The notes below the pieces were generated by a model, which had not been told where the DNA came from, did no database searches, and saw only the letters and a list, made by a program, of their open reading frames with translations. Below, in pieces: positions 9,240 through 18,433 of a DNA stretch of 64,000 nt. Source of the DNA: Oceanihabitans sp. IOP_32 (GTDB taxonomy: Bacteria; Bacteroidota; Bacteroidia; Flavobacteriales; Flavobacteriaceae). Location: positions 1,929,001-1,993,000 of the forward strand of contig NZ_CP040813.1 in assembly GCF_009498295.1 (NCBI RefSeq), read 5' to 3'. Every line of letters starts with the position of its first letter. The stretch's first letter is position 1. A program made the position numbers and the translations under genes.

Positions 9240-9692
9240 ATGAAAACAATATCAATCCCTATTCGTTTCGGTCTCGTTACAAGCGCTGTTCTTGTGGCTT
9301 ACTTCTTAATTCTTGCTTTGTTTGATAAACACACCAATATTGGTTTCAGTTTTTTTAATGTTGTGATCACTTTGTTTGGTATTTATGAAGCTATACGATT
9401 AAAAAAGTTGGAAGATTATAAATCGTTTAGTTATGGCGAAGGATTTAAAACGGGTATCATCACCGGATTTGTAGCAACGCTTTTATTTACAGTTTTTTTC
9501 TTGTTTTACACCACAGAGATTGCTCCAGATTTTCTAACAAGATTGTTAGAGAAAATTGGTGGTGTGTTTAAAATAGATATTGGTCTAATTACATTTATTG
9601 TTGCGGTAATGGGGCTAACTACAACAGTGGTTTCTACCTTTACCGTCATGCAATTATTAAAAAAAGACAGAAATGATATTCAAAACCAATAA
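9240..9692 (+). CDS. DUF4199-like integral membrane protein
   Basis: The protein has 150 residues and four predicted membrane helices (about 8-28, 35-50, 77-97 and 115-140) with a short charged tail. The sequence KSFSYGEGFKTGIITGF between helices 2 and 3 resembles the DUF4199 family of Bacteroidota; the assignment is from memory of the pattern. The function is unknown. It ends 76 bases before rplU, which has its own promoter. Confidence 0.65.
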   Translation: MKTISIPIRFGLVTSAVLVAYFLILALFDKHTNIGFSFFNVVITLFGIYEAIRLKKLEDYKSFSYGEGFKTGIITGFVATLLFTVFFLFYTTEIAPDFLTRLLEKIGGVFKIDIGLITFIVAVMGLTTTVVSTFTVMQLLKKDRNDIQNQ

Positions 9693-9697
9693 AACGT

Positions 9698-9727
9698 TTG
9701 TAGTTTAATAAATTAGATGTATATTTG
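9698..9727 (+). promoter_or_regulatory. Promoter of rplU-rpmA
   Basis: TTG (9698-9700), exactly 19 bases, then TATATTTG (9720-9727): a full match to the Bacteroidota housekeeping promoter, about 40 bases before the L21 start. Confidence 0.8.
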
Positions 9728-9768
9728 CACTCGTTTTTTGAACAAAATTAATTTAATAAAAAATCGCT

Positions 9769-10386
9769 ATGTACGCAATTGTAGAGATAGCAGGGCATCA
9801 ATTTAAAGTTGAAAAAGACCAAAGAGTTTTTGTTAACCGTTTACAAACAGAAGAAGGTCAGGAAGTTTCTTTCGACAACGTTCTTTTAATTGGAGATGGT
9901 GACAAAATCACAGTAGGCGCCCCCGCTATAGACGGAGCTCAAGTAGGAGCAAAAGTCTTAAAACACCTTAAAGGTGACAAAGTAATCGTTTTCAAGAAGA
10001 AAAGACGTAAAGGTTACCGTGTTAAAAATGGACACAGACAATCTTTAACTGAAATTGTAATTGAAAGTATTGCTGCTTCTGGAGGAAAGAAAGAAGCAAA
10101 AAAAGCAGAACCAAAAGCAAAACCAGCAGCCAAGGCTACTAAAGCTGATGATTTGAAAAAAATCGAAGGTATTGGTCCTAAAATAGCAGAAACATTAGTT
10201 GCTGCAGGTGTTGTAACATTTGCAGATTTAGCGAAAGCTGAACCTGCAAAAATTTCTGAAATCATTGCAGACGTTCGTGGAAATCACGTAACAGATACAT
10301 GGCCAGCGCAAGCTAAATTAGCTGCAGATGGTAAGTGGGATGAGTTAAAGAAATGGCAAGACGAATTAGATGGTGGTAAAGCTTAA
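9769..10386 (+). CDS. rplU: Ribosomal protein L21 with C-terminal helix-hairpin-helix-like extension
   Basis: The protein has 205 residues, about twice the usual length for L21. Residues 1-103 are a normal L21 (starts MYAIVEIAGHQFKVEKDQ, with FKKKRRKGYRVKNGHRQ near residues 75-92). An Ala/Lys linker leads into a domain from about residue 124 with IEGIGPKIAETLVAAGV, a helix-hairpin-helix-like pattern, ending with repeated tryptophans. Such L21 fusions occur in flavobacteria. The role of the extra domain is unknown. L21 binds 23S rRNA in the large subunit. rpmA follows after 42 bases. Confidence 0.95.
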   Translation: MYAIVEIAGHQFKVEKDQRVFVNRLQTEEGQEVSFDNVLLIGDGDKITVGAPAIDGAQVGAKVLKHLKGDKVIVFKKKRRKGYRVKNGHRQSLTEIVIESIAASGGKKEAKKAEPKAKPAAKATKADDLKKIEGIGPKIAETLVAAGVVTFADLAKAEPAKISEIIADVRGNHVTDTWPAQAKLAADGKWDELKKWQDELDGGKA

Positions 10387-10428
10387 TTGCAAAACACCTA
10401 ATTATTAACAAAATAAAAACTTAAGACA

Positions 10429-10689
10429 ATGGCTCATAAAAAAGGAGTAGGTAGTTCTAAGAATGGTAGAGAATCAGAATCGAAACGTTTAGGTGTTAAG
10501 ATATTTGGTGGACAGGCTGCCATTGCAGGAAACATTATATTAAGACAACGTGGCAATACGCATCACCCAGGTGAAAATGTATACCAAGGTAAAGATCATA
10601 CTTTACATGCCTATGTTGATGGTATTGTAAAGTTTAAAAAGAAAAAAGATAACAAATCTTATGTTTCTGTTGAACCATTTGAGGTTTAA
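10429..10689 (+). CDS. rpmA: Ribosomal protein L27
   Basis: The protein has 86 residues and starts [20 protein letters not shown], as expected for an L27 that needs no N-terminal cleavage. It includes the conserved [15 protein letters not shown] segment. It is a large-subunit protein near the peptidyl-transferase centre, and co-transcription with rplU is near universal. Confidence 0.97.
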   Translation: MAHKKGVGSSKNGRESESKRLGVKIFGGQAAIAGNIILRQRGNTHHPGENVYQGKDHTLHAYVDGIVKFKKKKDNKSYVSVEPFEV

Positions 10690-10712
10690 TAAATTTCTTT
10701 ATAACAATATGT

Positions 10713-10744
10713 AAAAGACGTTCTGAAAAGACCGTCTTTTTTTT
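10713..10744 (+). terminator. Terminator of rplU-rpmA
   Basis: AAAAGACG pairs with CGTCTTTT around an 11-12 base loop, followed by more T residues. It starts about 23 bases after the rpmA stop. Confidence 0.85.
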
Positions 10745-10755
10745 GCTATGAATTT

Positions 10756-10796
10756 TACCAAATTAACCCATGCGACATTTCTAAATTAAATTGGTA
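10756..10796. repeat. Hairpin element, copy B
   Basis: TACCAAATTAA (10756-10766) and TTAAATTGGTA (10786-10796) form a near-perfect stem around a core with CCATGCGACATTTC. It is the best-formed of the three copies and lies 12 bases after the rpmA terminator. Confidence 0.75.
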
Positions 10797-11021
10797 GTAA
10801 AGTATGCCTTTTTTTAAAATTGGATAGAAGAAGAATGGCATGGCCATTTGTGAATAGATGTAATTAGTAGAAATGTGTTTTAGACCTTCTAATTTTATCT
10901 TTGAAAGGTGTTTAGTAGCTGTTATTTTTTGTCTATCCGATTGTGAATGTAAACGCCATTTTAATCGTATTCTTGTCTCACGCCAATTTTATTGAAAAAT
11001 AATTAAACTTTTTACTTTTAT

Positions 11022-11051
11022 TTGAGATTCTATTAACTAGAGTTATCTTTG
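11022..11051 (+). promoter_or_regulatory. Promoter of the glutamate-synthase-like gene
   Basis: TTG (11022-11024), 19 bases, then TATCTTTG (11044-11051), 21 bases before the start codon. It is a full consensus match. Confidence 0.8.
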
Positions 11052-11072
11052 CACAAATAAAATTTAGATGGT

Positions 11073-12662
11073 ATGAAAGTTCGCGAAATGTTTTTTTTGA
11101 TTTCGGTGGTAATGGTTTTATCAATAAGTATAACAGCCTTGTTTTGGCCGCCAATTTTATGGTTGTTTTTAATTGTGATACCATTAATTTTGATGGGGGT
11201 TTACGATGTCCTTCAGAAGAAACACACCATAAGGAGAAACTTTCCTGTTATAGGACGTTTTAGATACATGTTAGAGTCTATTCGTCCTGAAATTATGCAG
11301 TATTTTGTAGAAACAGATACCGAGGGCAGGCCATTAAATAGAATACTCAGATCTTTAATTTATAGAAGAGCAAAAGGCGCTAACGATACCGAACCATTTG
11401 GTACCCAACTTAATATTTATCACGCTGGTTACGAGTGGTTAGAGCATTCGATGTATGCTAAAAATAATCCGCAGGACATTGGTGAGTTTCCACGACTTAT
11501 TATTGGTGGTAAAGACTGTAAACAGCCCTATTCTTCAAGTTTATTAAATATTTCTGCAATGAGTTTTGGCTCTTTAAGCAACAATGCGGTTTTAGCCATG
11601 AATAAAGGTGCTAAAATGGGTGGTTTTGCGCAAAACACGGGCGAGGGAGCTATAAGCGAATACCACTTAAAGCATGGCGGTGATTTAATTTGGCAAATAG
11701 GTACGGGATATTTTGGATGCAGAAAGGATGATGGTACTTTTAACGAGGTAACGTTTAGAGAAAACGCGTTAAGACCAGAGGTTAAAATGATTGAAATAAA
11801 ACTATCTCAAGGGGCTAAACCAGGTCATGGAGGTATTTTACCCGCCATAAAAAACACCGAGGAGATTGCTCGAATCAGACATATAAAACCGCACGTGTCG
11901 ATACAATCTCCACCGTCGCACTCGGCGTTTTCTGATCCGATACAGTTTATGTATTTTATAAAAAAGCTTAGAGATCTATCTGATGGGAAACCTGTTGGCT
12001 TTAAGCTTTGTCTTGGACGAAAGCAAGAATTCATGGATTTCTGTGAAGCTATGATTTACACCGGTATTCTTCCCGATTTTATTACGGTCGATGGTGGTGA
12101 AGGGGGTACAGGAGCTGCGCCTGTAGAGTTTTCAAATTCAATGGGTATGCCACTGCGCGAAGGCTTAATTTTTGTACATGATACCTTGATTGGCTTCGGA
12201 TTGAGAAAAGAGATTAAAGTGATAGTGGCTGGTAAGATTATTACAGGTTTTCATATGGCTAGAGCGATTGCTTTGGGTGCCGATGGCTGCAACAGCGCCC
12301 GTGCTATGATGCTTTCGGTGGGATGTATTCAAGCCCTGCAATGTAATACGAATACCTGTCCGGTGGGCGTTGCTACTCAAAATCCGTCTTTAGTTAAGGG
12401 GTTGGTGGTAGAAGATAAGGCGACACGCGTGAAGCGTTACCACGAAGCTACCATACATAGTTTCTTGGAGCTTGTTGCAGCTGCCGGTCTTAACAATCCG
12501 AGTGAGCTTTGTCGCGAGCATATTAGTAAACGGGTTAGTCTTTATAAGGTACAAACCTATCATGATATTTATCCGCCAGTAAAAGAAGGTTCGCTTCTAA
12601 ATATTGATACGATTCCAGAAGATTACAAAAAGTTTTTTCATCTTACTCGTATTATGAAATAA
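11073..12662 (+). CDS. FMN-binding glutamate synthase family protein, membrane-anchored
   Basis: The protein has 529 residues. Two hydrophobic helices (about 5-25 and 27-45) precede a glutamate-synthase alpha-type barrel. Visible are the substrate/FMN stretches SAMSFGSLSNNAV, KPGHGGILP and DGGEGGTGAAP, and three cysteines (418, 424, 429) spaced C-x5-C-x4-C, as in the 3Fe-4S site of GltB. The glutaminase domain of full GltB is absent. Stand-alone members are widespread, and their reaction is not established; they may use ammonia or another amine, or oxidise a different substrate. It has its own promoter and stands alone. Confidence 0.88.
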   Translation: MKVREMFFLISVVMVLSISITALFWPPILWLFLIVIPLILMGVYDVLQKKHTIRRNFPVIGRFRYMLESIRPEIMQYFVETDTEGRPLNRILRSLIYRRAKGANDTEPFGTQLNIYHAGYEWLEHSMYAKNNPQDIGEFPRLIIGGKDCKQPYSSSLLNISAMSFGSLSNNAVLAMNKGAKMGGFAQNTGEGAISEYHLKHGGDLIWQIGTGYFGCRKDDGTFNEVTFRENALRPEVKMIEIKLSQGAKPGHGGILPAIKNTEEIARIRHIKPHVSIQSPPSHSAFSDPIQFMYFIKKLRDLSDGKPVGFKLCLGRKQEFMDFCEAMIYTGILPDFITVDGGEGGTGAAPVEFSNSMGMPLREGLIFVHDTLIGFGLRKEIKVIVAGKIITGFHMARAIALGADGCNSARAMMLSVGCIQALQCNTNTCPVGVATQNPSLVKGLVVEDKATRVKRYHEATIHSFLELVAAAGLNNPSELCREHISKRVSLYKVQTYHDIYPPVKEGSLLNIDTIPEDYKKFFHLTRIMK

Positions 12663-12865
12663 TTAATTTTTGCAGCGCTAAACGTGAGATCAGCTGAGTT
12701 ATCTTTCAATTTTTATAGTGGTACTTTAATTAGAGTTTATTTTCGTTTAATATGTTATTGAAAAAATGTATCATCAGATTTAGTTAAAGTAAACCACGTT
12801 GTTCTTTTGGATAATTTGTATTTTTAATTCTTAAATAATCTTTCATTTCGAAATTCATATTAAAT

Positions 12866-15067
12866 ATAAAAAGAGAGTTTATAGAATTCTTCAAGAGTAC
12901 TGGTTTTTTAAAAGCCAGTTTAATTGGTATTGCGGTCGCTGTACCAGTTATTATTGGTAATGCCAGCAACCATTTAGAAGTTGGTCTTGCGATTTCTTTT
13001 GGTGCATTTTGGTGTTCGTCTAGCGATGTAACTGGAGGTTTGAAACAAAAACAATTAGGTATCCTCTTTTCTGCAGTTCTAGTTGTAATTGTTAGCTTTA
13101 TTGGAGGTTATCTACATCATTTAAATGGGCTGCTTTATCCTGTTTTGGGTATGCTCACTTTTGGTATTGCTTATATTTCTATTTATGGTTTTAGGGCTTC
13201 GCTAATCAGTTTTTCAGGTCTAATGGCTTTAGTTTTAAGTTTTGGCCATATCTCTAGTGGTTTGGAAAACTATCAATATGCTTTGCTTATTGGTCTAGGA
13301 GGTTTGTGGTATTTAATACTATCTACCATTACGCAGCATTTAAACCCGAAAGCTCAGATTGAAGAAACACTAAACAATACCTTTAAACTCACAGCTGATT
13401 TTTTAGACCTAAGAAGACAACTTATAGGCGATCAATCTTCTCGTGATGAAGTTCAATCACAACTTATGGTCGTGCAGAGCGAATTGACCGAAGATCACCA
13501 AACCTTGAGGGAAATTTTGATTTTATCTCGAAAAAGTTCGGGTAAATCTCATTATCAAGATAAACGATTATTGGTGTTTATCCAATTTGTAGAGATTCTT
13601 CAAAAGGCTATGGCAAACCCCGTAAATTATGAGAAAATGGATGCCCTTTTTGAAGAGCTTCCTAGATTTAAAACCGATTTTCAGAATTTGATTTTAGAGC
13701 TCTCTAATCAATTGAGCTTTATAGGTCAAAATATTAATAAACCAAAACTGTTTCCGTCTAATAAGAAGCTGGTTAAGGCTATTGACGAACTCGAAGAGGC
13801 TATTTTGAGACTTAAAGAGGAACACGGTTTTGAAGATTATGAGAGTTATTTAATGCTTCAAAATTTTTTAGACTATCAAATCCAGCAATATGAAAATCTT
13901 AAAAGAATAAAACGATTGCTTGGTAATCCAGAATTATCATCTAAAGACCTAGTAAAAAACGATAAAATAAAACCTTTTATTGTTTTTAAGGATTATGACT
14001 TAAGACTATTAGTAAGAAATTTTAGTTTGAGATCTACGATCTTTAAACACTCTTTACGATTGGCAATTACTGTAGTTTTTGGCTATGGCTTAGGTTTGTT
14101 ATTCGATTTTCAAAATCCTTATTGGATCATGCTTAGCATTATTGTCATTATGCGACCAAGCTATGGTCTTACAAAAACCCGAACAAAAGACAGGATTTTA
14201 GGCACCCTTTTAGGGGCGGCTATTGCAACGGGTTTGGTTTATGTCATATCAGATCCTTATATCTTCGGTGTTTTAGGTTTAATAAGTTTAGTGATTGCTT
14301 TTTCTATGATAAAAAAAAACTATCGAGCTGGAGCAACTTTTATTACACTAACCGTAATTTTTATTTATGCCATTTCACAGCCCGATATTTCAAAAATTAT
14401 TCAGTTTAGAGTTATCGATACTTTAGTTGGAGCAGGTTTAGCCTATATAGCTATGCGGTGGCTTTTGCCAGCTTGGTCTTTTATGAAAATCGGAGACAAT
14501 ATTAAAGACAGTTTAAAGGCAAATACTAACTTTTTTAAATCCATTAGCAGCTATTATCAGTACAAGGGTAAAGTGCCTTCCGACTTAAAAATGAATAGAA
14601 AAGAGGCGTTTTTACAAATGTCTAACTTGAGTTCTGCGTTTCAACTTATGGCTCAGGAACCAAAATCTAAACAAAGACATATAGATGATATTTATGAGTT
14701 GGTGGTTTTAAATCACAGCCTTTTGGCGTCCTTATCTTCGTTAAATATTTATATTCAAAATAATAAAACAACGAGTGCATCTCGCGATTTTAAGTTAATA
14801 TCTGATAAGGTGATCGAAAATTTAGATCGGGTTTACGAACAATTACAAAAGATTGATTTTGAAACACCAAAAAGTACAGCTTTAAATACGGCCGAAAAAT
14901 CGAGGTCTTTTAAATTCTCTGCCGCACAGCTAACAAAAGAAACGGTTTTAGAAACCTCTAACGAACACACTCATAAAGAGGCGCATTTAGTCTGGGAACA
15001 GCTGCGTTGGTTGTTTAGTTTAAGCGAGAAAATGTTAACAATTACGGCGAAGTATACAGAAATCTAA
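12866..15067 (+). CDS. FUSC/YccS-type membrane protein with a non-canonical start
   Basis: From the first usual start codon (TTG at 13040) the protein has 675 residues. The same frame stays open back to 12839 and encodes an obvious first membrane helix (ASLIGIAVAVPVIIG) plus the family-like FGAFWCSSSDVTG, so the real N-terminus lies upstream. No ATG, GTG or TTG exists there. An ATA at 12866 is where a start would be expected, giving about 733 residues. The layout is an N-terminal helix bundle, a long cytoplasmic coiled region (about residues 110-320 from the TTG), a second helix bundle (about 345-480, with PYWIMLSIIVIMRPSYGLT), and a soluble tail. This is the pattern of FUSC-family proteins, proposed aromatic-acid or envelope efflux components. 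Confidence 0.8.
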   Translation: MKREFIEFFKSTGFLKASLIGIAVAVPVIIGNASNHLEVGLAISFGAFWCSSSDVTGGLKQKQLGILFSAVLVVIVSFIGGYLHHLNGLLYPVLGMLTFGIAYISIYGFRASLISFSGLMALVLSFGHISSGLENYQYALLIGLGGLWYLILSTITQHLNPKAQIEETLNNTFKLTADFLDLRRQLIGDQSSRDEVQSQLMVVQSELTEDHQTLREILILSRKSSGKSHYQDKRLLVFIQFVEILQKAMANPVNYEKMDALFEELPRFKTDFQNLILELSNQLSFIGQNINKPKLFPSNKKLVKAIDELEEAILRLKEEHGFEDYESYLMLQNFLDYQIQQYENLKRIKRLLGNPELSSKDLVKNDKIKPFIVFKDYDLRLLVRNFSLRSTIFKHSLRLAITVVFGYGLGLLFDFQNPYWIMLSIIVIMRPSYGLTKTRTKDRILGTLLGAAIATGLVYVISDPYIFGVLGLISLVIAFSMIKKNYRAGATFITLTVIFIYAISQPDISKIIQFRVIDTLVGAGLAYIAMRWLLPAWSFMKIGDNIKDSLKANTNFFKSISSYYQYKGKVPSDLKMNRKEAFLQMSNLSSAFQLMAQEPKSKQRHIDDIYELVVLNHSLLASLSSLNIYIQNNKTTSASRDFKLISDKVIENLDRVYEQLQKIDFETPKSTALNTAEKSRSFKFSAAQLTKETVLETSNEHTHKEAHLVWEQLRWLFSLSEKMLTITAKYTEI

Positions 15068-15480
15068 AAGCAGCGAATTGTCTTTTTCGGCCTATGGGCG
15101 TTAGTACATTTTAAAGTGTGGTTATCGGAGGGAAGCATGTAAACTAAAAAAAAACCACTTAACACCAAATTAACCACCTCATGTCGCCTATAATTCGTTT
15201 ACTCACATCTTTCTATTTTGTAAATAGCTGTTCGTGATGTGCTTCGCAGTTCTTTTTCGTCCAAATTTTGGTTTAAAATCAAACCATAACTTTGGCTAAG
15301 CTTTGGTTTTGGTTCACGCCCATATTATAGTAAAATAAGGAGTTTATGAATCTGCGATTTCCATCTCATCAGCACAAAAAATAATTCAAATTAACCATAC
15401 AACATTTCAACATTAAATAGGTACAAGACACGATTAAGTGGTTTTTTGTTCACCTATTCTTGACAAATGCCAGCCCAAAA
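15068..15480. other. Non-coding stretch between convergent FUSC-type and dsbD genes
   Basis: No gene is visible. Apart from hairpin-element copy C at its right side, the stretch holds only AT-rich sequence with no clear terminator. Confidence 0.5.
15388..15423. repeat. Hairpin element, copy C (degenerate left arm)
   Basis: The core TTAACCATACAACATTTC and the right arm TTAAATAGGTA match copies A and B, but the left arm has lost most pairing. It sits 57 bases beyond the dsbD stop. Confidence 0.6.
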
Positions 15481-17895
15481 TTAATTAAAACGATCTATTC
15501 CCGCCTTCATCCAACTGTAGTATTCCTCGGCATCGGGGGTATAGCCAATAGGCTCATTTATGTTTTTACCATCGAGATCTACAAACACATAGAACGGCTG
15601 TGTATTTGTTTTGAATTTAACGGTTTGAAACTCACTCCATTTCTGTCCGATATATTTTAACTTCTTACCGGGTCTTAGTTTAGAATCTACGACTTCGTCT
15701 TCTGGTAATTTTCGTTTGTCATCCACATAAAGCGATATCAATACGATGTCGTTTTTAAGCATGCTTAGTATTTCAGGATTTACCCAAACGTTTTGTTCCA
15801 TTTTACGACAATTTACACAGGCATATCCTGTAAAATCTAGCATAACGGGCTTATTTACCTGTTTAGCATAGGCCATACCCTTATCGTAATCATTAAAACT
15901 TAAAATTTGATGAGGCGCTAATAAACGCGCACCTTCTGGTAGATTTTCTTCTATTGTACTAGGCACGCCGCCGCCTACTTTAGAATGCCCTACACCATAA
16001 GGGGATTCTGCATAATCTAACGGTGGTGGAAAGGCACTAATTAAATTTAATGGAGCACCCCAAAGCCCTGGAATCATATAAACCGTAAAGGCTAAAACGA
16101 ACATGCCTAAGCTTAATCGACCCACAGATATATGCGTTAGGGGTGAGTCGTTAGGGAGTTTTATTTTTCCGAATAAATATAAAGCCAAAGTACCAAAAAT
16201 AGCAATCCAAATGGCTATAAAGACCTCACGCTCTAAAAAATGTAATTGTAAAACTAAATCGGCCTGTGATAAAAACTTAAAAGCCAGTGCCATTTCTAAA
16301 AATCCTAACACAACTTTTACTGTATTTAACCATCCACCAGATTTTGGCAAAGAATTTAACCAACCAGGAAAAGCTGCAAACAAGGCAAATGGTAGAGCTA
16401 TGGCTAACGAAAACCCTAACATACCAACTATTGGAGCGATACCCCCCTTAGACGCGGCCTCAACCAGAAGTGTGCCTACAATAGGTCCAGTACAAGAAAA
16501 GGAGACTAGCGCCAAGGCCAAGGCCATAAAGAATATGCCTATTAAACCACCTCTATCGGCTTGTTTGTCTACATTATTGAGCCATTTATTCGGTAAAACT
16601 ATTTCGAAAGCACCTAGAAAGGACAATGCAAATACAATTAATAACAAAAAGAAAATAAGGTTAAACCATACGTTTGTGGCCATAGCATTTAAAGCATCGG
16701 CCCCAAAAATGGCAGTAACAGCAATTCCTAAAATAAGATATATGATAATTATACTAATACCGTAAATTATGGCGTTTTTCACACCTTTCGCTTTTGTTTT
16801 ACTTTGTTTTGTAAAGAAGCTCACCGTCATAGGAATCATTGGAAAAACACAAGGGGTTAACAAGGCTGCAAAACCAGATAAAAAGGCGATAAAAAAGATG
16901 GCCCATAGCCCTTTATTAGCAGACTTCTTCGATGGTGCATCATCAACTATGATATCGGTGGTCGCTTTTGTGGCCTGGCTTAAATCGAAAACCAAATCTT
17001 TGTATGTTGGAGCAGTACATTGTTTATCGTTACAAGCCATATAAACCACTTCGGCTTGAATAGAAGTAATGTCTGCATTTAAAATCTCTATTTTTTGTTT
17101 AAACTCTGCTGTGTTTTTAAAATAGGTGATTTCCATTTCAAAAACTTTATCCATAACAGTAATACCTTTAGGCTCTTGAGTTTTACCTATTGGCTTAGCA
17201 TGTTTTGCGAATTGATAATCGAATGTTGTTGGAATAGGACCATTTTCTGGGACGTTTTGAGCGTATAGATGCCAACTGTCTTCAATGGTTGCTTTAGATA
17301 TTAAAATATAGTGGCTGTCGGATATTTTTTCTACGGAAGTACTCCATTTTACCGGATCTACTATTAGATTTTCAGAAGATGAATCTTCTAATTGAAAACT
17401 AGCCGAAACCGTTTTCGTGGGCTCGATGTTTTTAAGATTAAATTCTAAATCTATGTATTCGGGAGGCAAACATCTGGAATCATCACAAACCATAAATTCT
17501 ACTTCACCTTTTACCAAAGCGAGTTCATTATTTAACACCTTAATGCGTTGTTTAAACTCTGCTTTATTATCAAAGTACTTAATACGCATGTTAAAAATGG
17601 GGTCGTCTACAGTATATCCTTCACCTTCAGAAACCTTACCAATTAATTCGAAGTCTTTATTAGTTTTAAAGGTAAATGTGGTTGGAATAGGGCCATTTTC
17701 AGGAACGTTTTGCGAGTATAAATGCCAACCAGAATCTATAGTAGCATTAACAATAAGATCGTATTCAGTTTCCGATATTTTTTCAATGGATGTACTCCAT
17801 TGTACTGGTTCGAATACTTGCGAAAATGCACTAATACTAAACGATAATATTAAAAATAAAACTAGTTTGTGGAAGGCTACGAATTTATGGAACAT
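15481..17895 (-). CDS. dsbD: DsbD-type thiol:disulfide interchange protein with duplicated N-terminal domain
   Basis: The protein has 804 residues. A signal peptide (1-25) is followed by two consecutive DsbD-alpha-like domains (about 28-155 and 178-306), each with a cysteine pair (C137/C142 and C288/C293) in the context CDDSRCLPP and [10 protein letters not shown] membrane domain of about eight helices (330-610) carries the redox cysteines C349 (TPCVFPM) and C468 (SCTGP). A C-terminal thioredoxin domain has CVNC (C693, C696). The enzyme passes electrons from cytoplasmic thioredoxin across the inner membrane to periplasmic disulfide proteins. E. coli DsbD has a single alpha domain, so the duplication is notable. 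There are no operon partners on this strand. Confidence 0.93.
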   Translation of the reverse strand: MFHKFVAFHKLVLFLILSFSISAFSQVFEPVQWSTSIEKISETEYDLIVNATIDSGWHLYSQNVPENGPIPTTFTFKTNKDFELIGKVSEGEGYTVDDPIFNMRIKYFDNKAEFKQRIKVLNNELALVKGEVEFMVCDDSRCLPPEYIDLEFNLKNIEPTKTVSASFQLEDSSSENLIVDPVKWSTSVEKISDSHYILISKATIEDSWHLYAQNVPENGPIPTTFDYQFAKHAKPIGKTQEPKGITVMDKVFEMEITYFKNTAEFKQKIEILNADITSIQAEVVYMACNDKQCTAPTYKDLVFDLSQATKATTDIIVDDAPSKKSANKGLWAIFFIAFLSGFAALLTPCVFPMIPMTVSFFTKQSKTKAKGVKNAIIYGISIIIIYLILGIAVTAIFGADALNAMATNVWFNLIFFLLLIVFALSFLGAFEIVLPNKWLNNVDKQADRGGLIGIFFMALALALVSFSCTGPIVGTLLVEAASKGGIAPIVGMLGFSLAIALPFALFAAFPGWLNSLPKSGGWLNTVKVVLGFLEMALAFKFLSQADLVLQLHFLEREVFIAIWIAIFGTLALYLFGKIKLPNDSPLTHISVGRLSLGMFVLAFTVYMIPGLWGAPLNLISAFPPPLDYAESPYGVGHSKVGGGVPSTIEENLPEGARLLAPHQILSFNDYDKGMAYAKQVNKPVMLDFTGYACVNCRKMEQNVWVNPEILSMLKNDIVLISLYVDDKRKLPEDEVVDSKLRPGKKLKYIGQKWSEFQTVKFKTNTQPFYVFVDLDGKNINEPIGYTPDAEEYYSWMKAGIDRFN

Positions 17896-18433
17896 GCGTT
17901 TTTGGGTCTTTTTCTGTTATTTCTATAAGTTAACTGCGGTTAAAATTACTTTTTTTGAGTTAAAATAAGGGTTTCAACAAACTCTGCTGGGCTTATATAA
18001 ACCTATTAATACTACAACAAATGTTGTTTTTGCAAAACATACTGAGCGCCAAGCAGTGGTTTATAAAAAGCTGCAATTTACGTAAGAAAACGGTATTGTT
18101 ATCAAACGTTTAAGATTATTTTATGAATGTGTTCTTTTTTGATTTAGCTGTTATTTTTCAAACCATTAAACTGTTTATTTTGAAAAAAATAAGACTGTTA
18201 TAGGAGTACTACTGAAGAATAGAAGCATTATAACGAAAGCTTCAACAACACTTCTTTTAAACATTCAAGGCTTATGGAAAATTGGAGATAGAACTACGTT
18301 TTAATTTTGTTGAGATGCGTTTTATGCCAAAGATATACATCCTCGATTATAATAAATAAAAGACAACATTATGAGTTGCCTTTTATTTAGGTTTAATGTT
18401 TTTTTATTTAAAATGTGTTTAAATAAAAACCAA
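17896..18433. other. Non-coding stretch between usp and dsbD
   Basis: About 540 bases with no convincing frame, RNA gene or repeat. Both flanking genes lie on the minus strand, so it should hold the dsbD promoter, but I found no TAnnTTTG match on that strand. Confidence 0.5.

Noticed and set aside
16103-16765. 220-codon frame opposite dsbD
   Set aside because: It is antisense to the DsbD membrane domain and its Lys/Asn/Pro-rich composition is typical of a shadow frame.
17896-18433. Hidden RNA gene in the long gap between usp and dsbD
   Set aside because: I found no tRNA arms, no promoter match and no conserved-looking hairpin.
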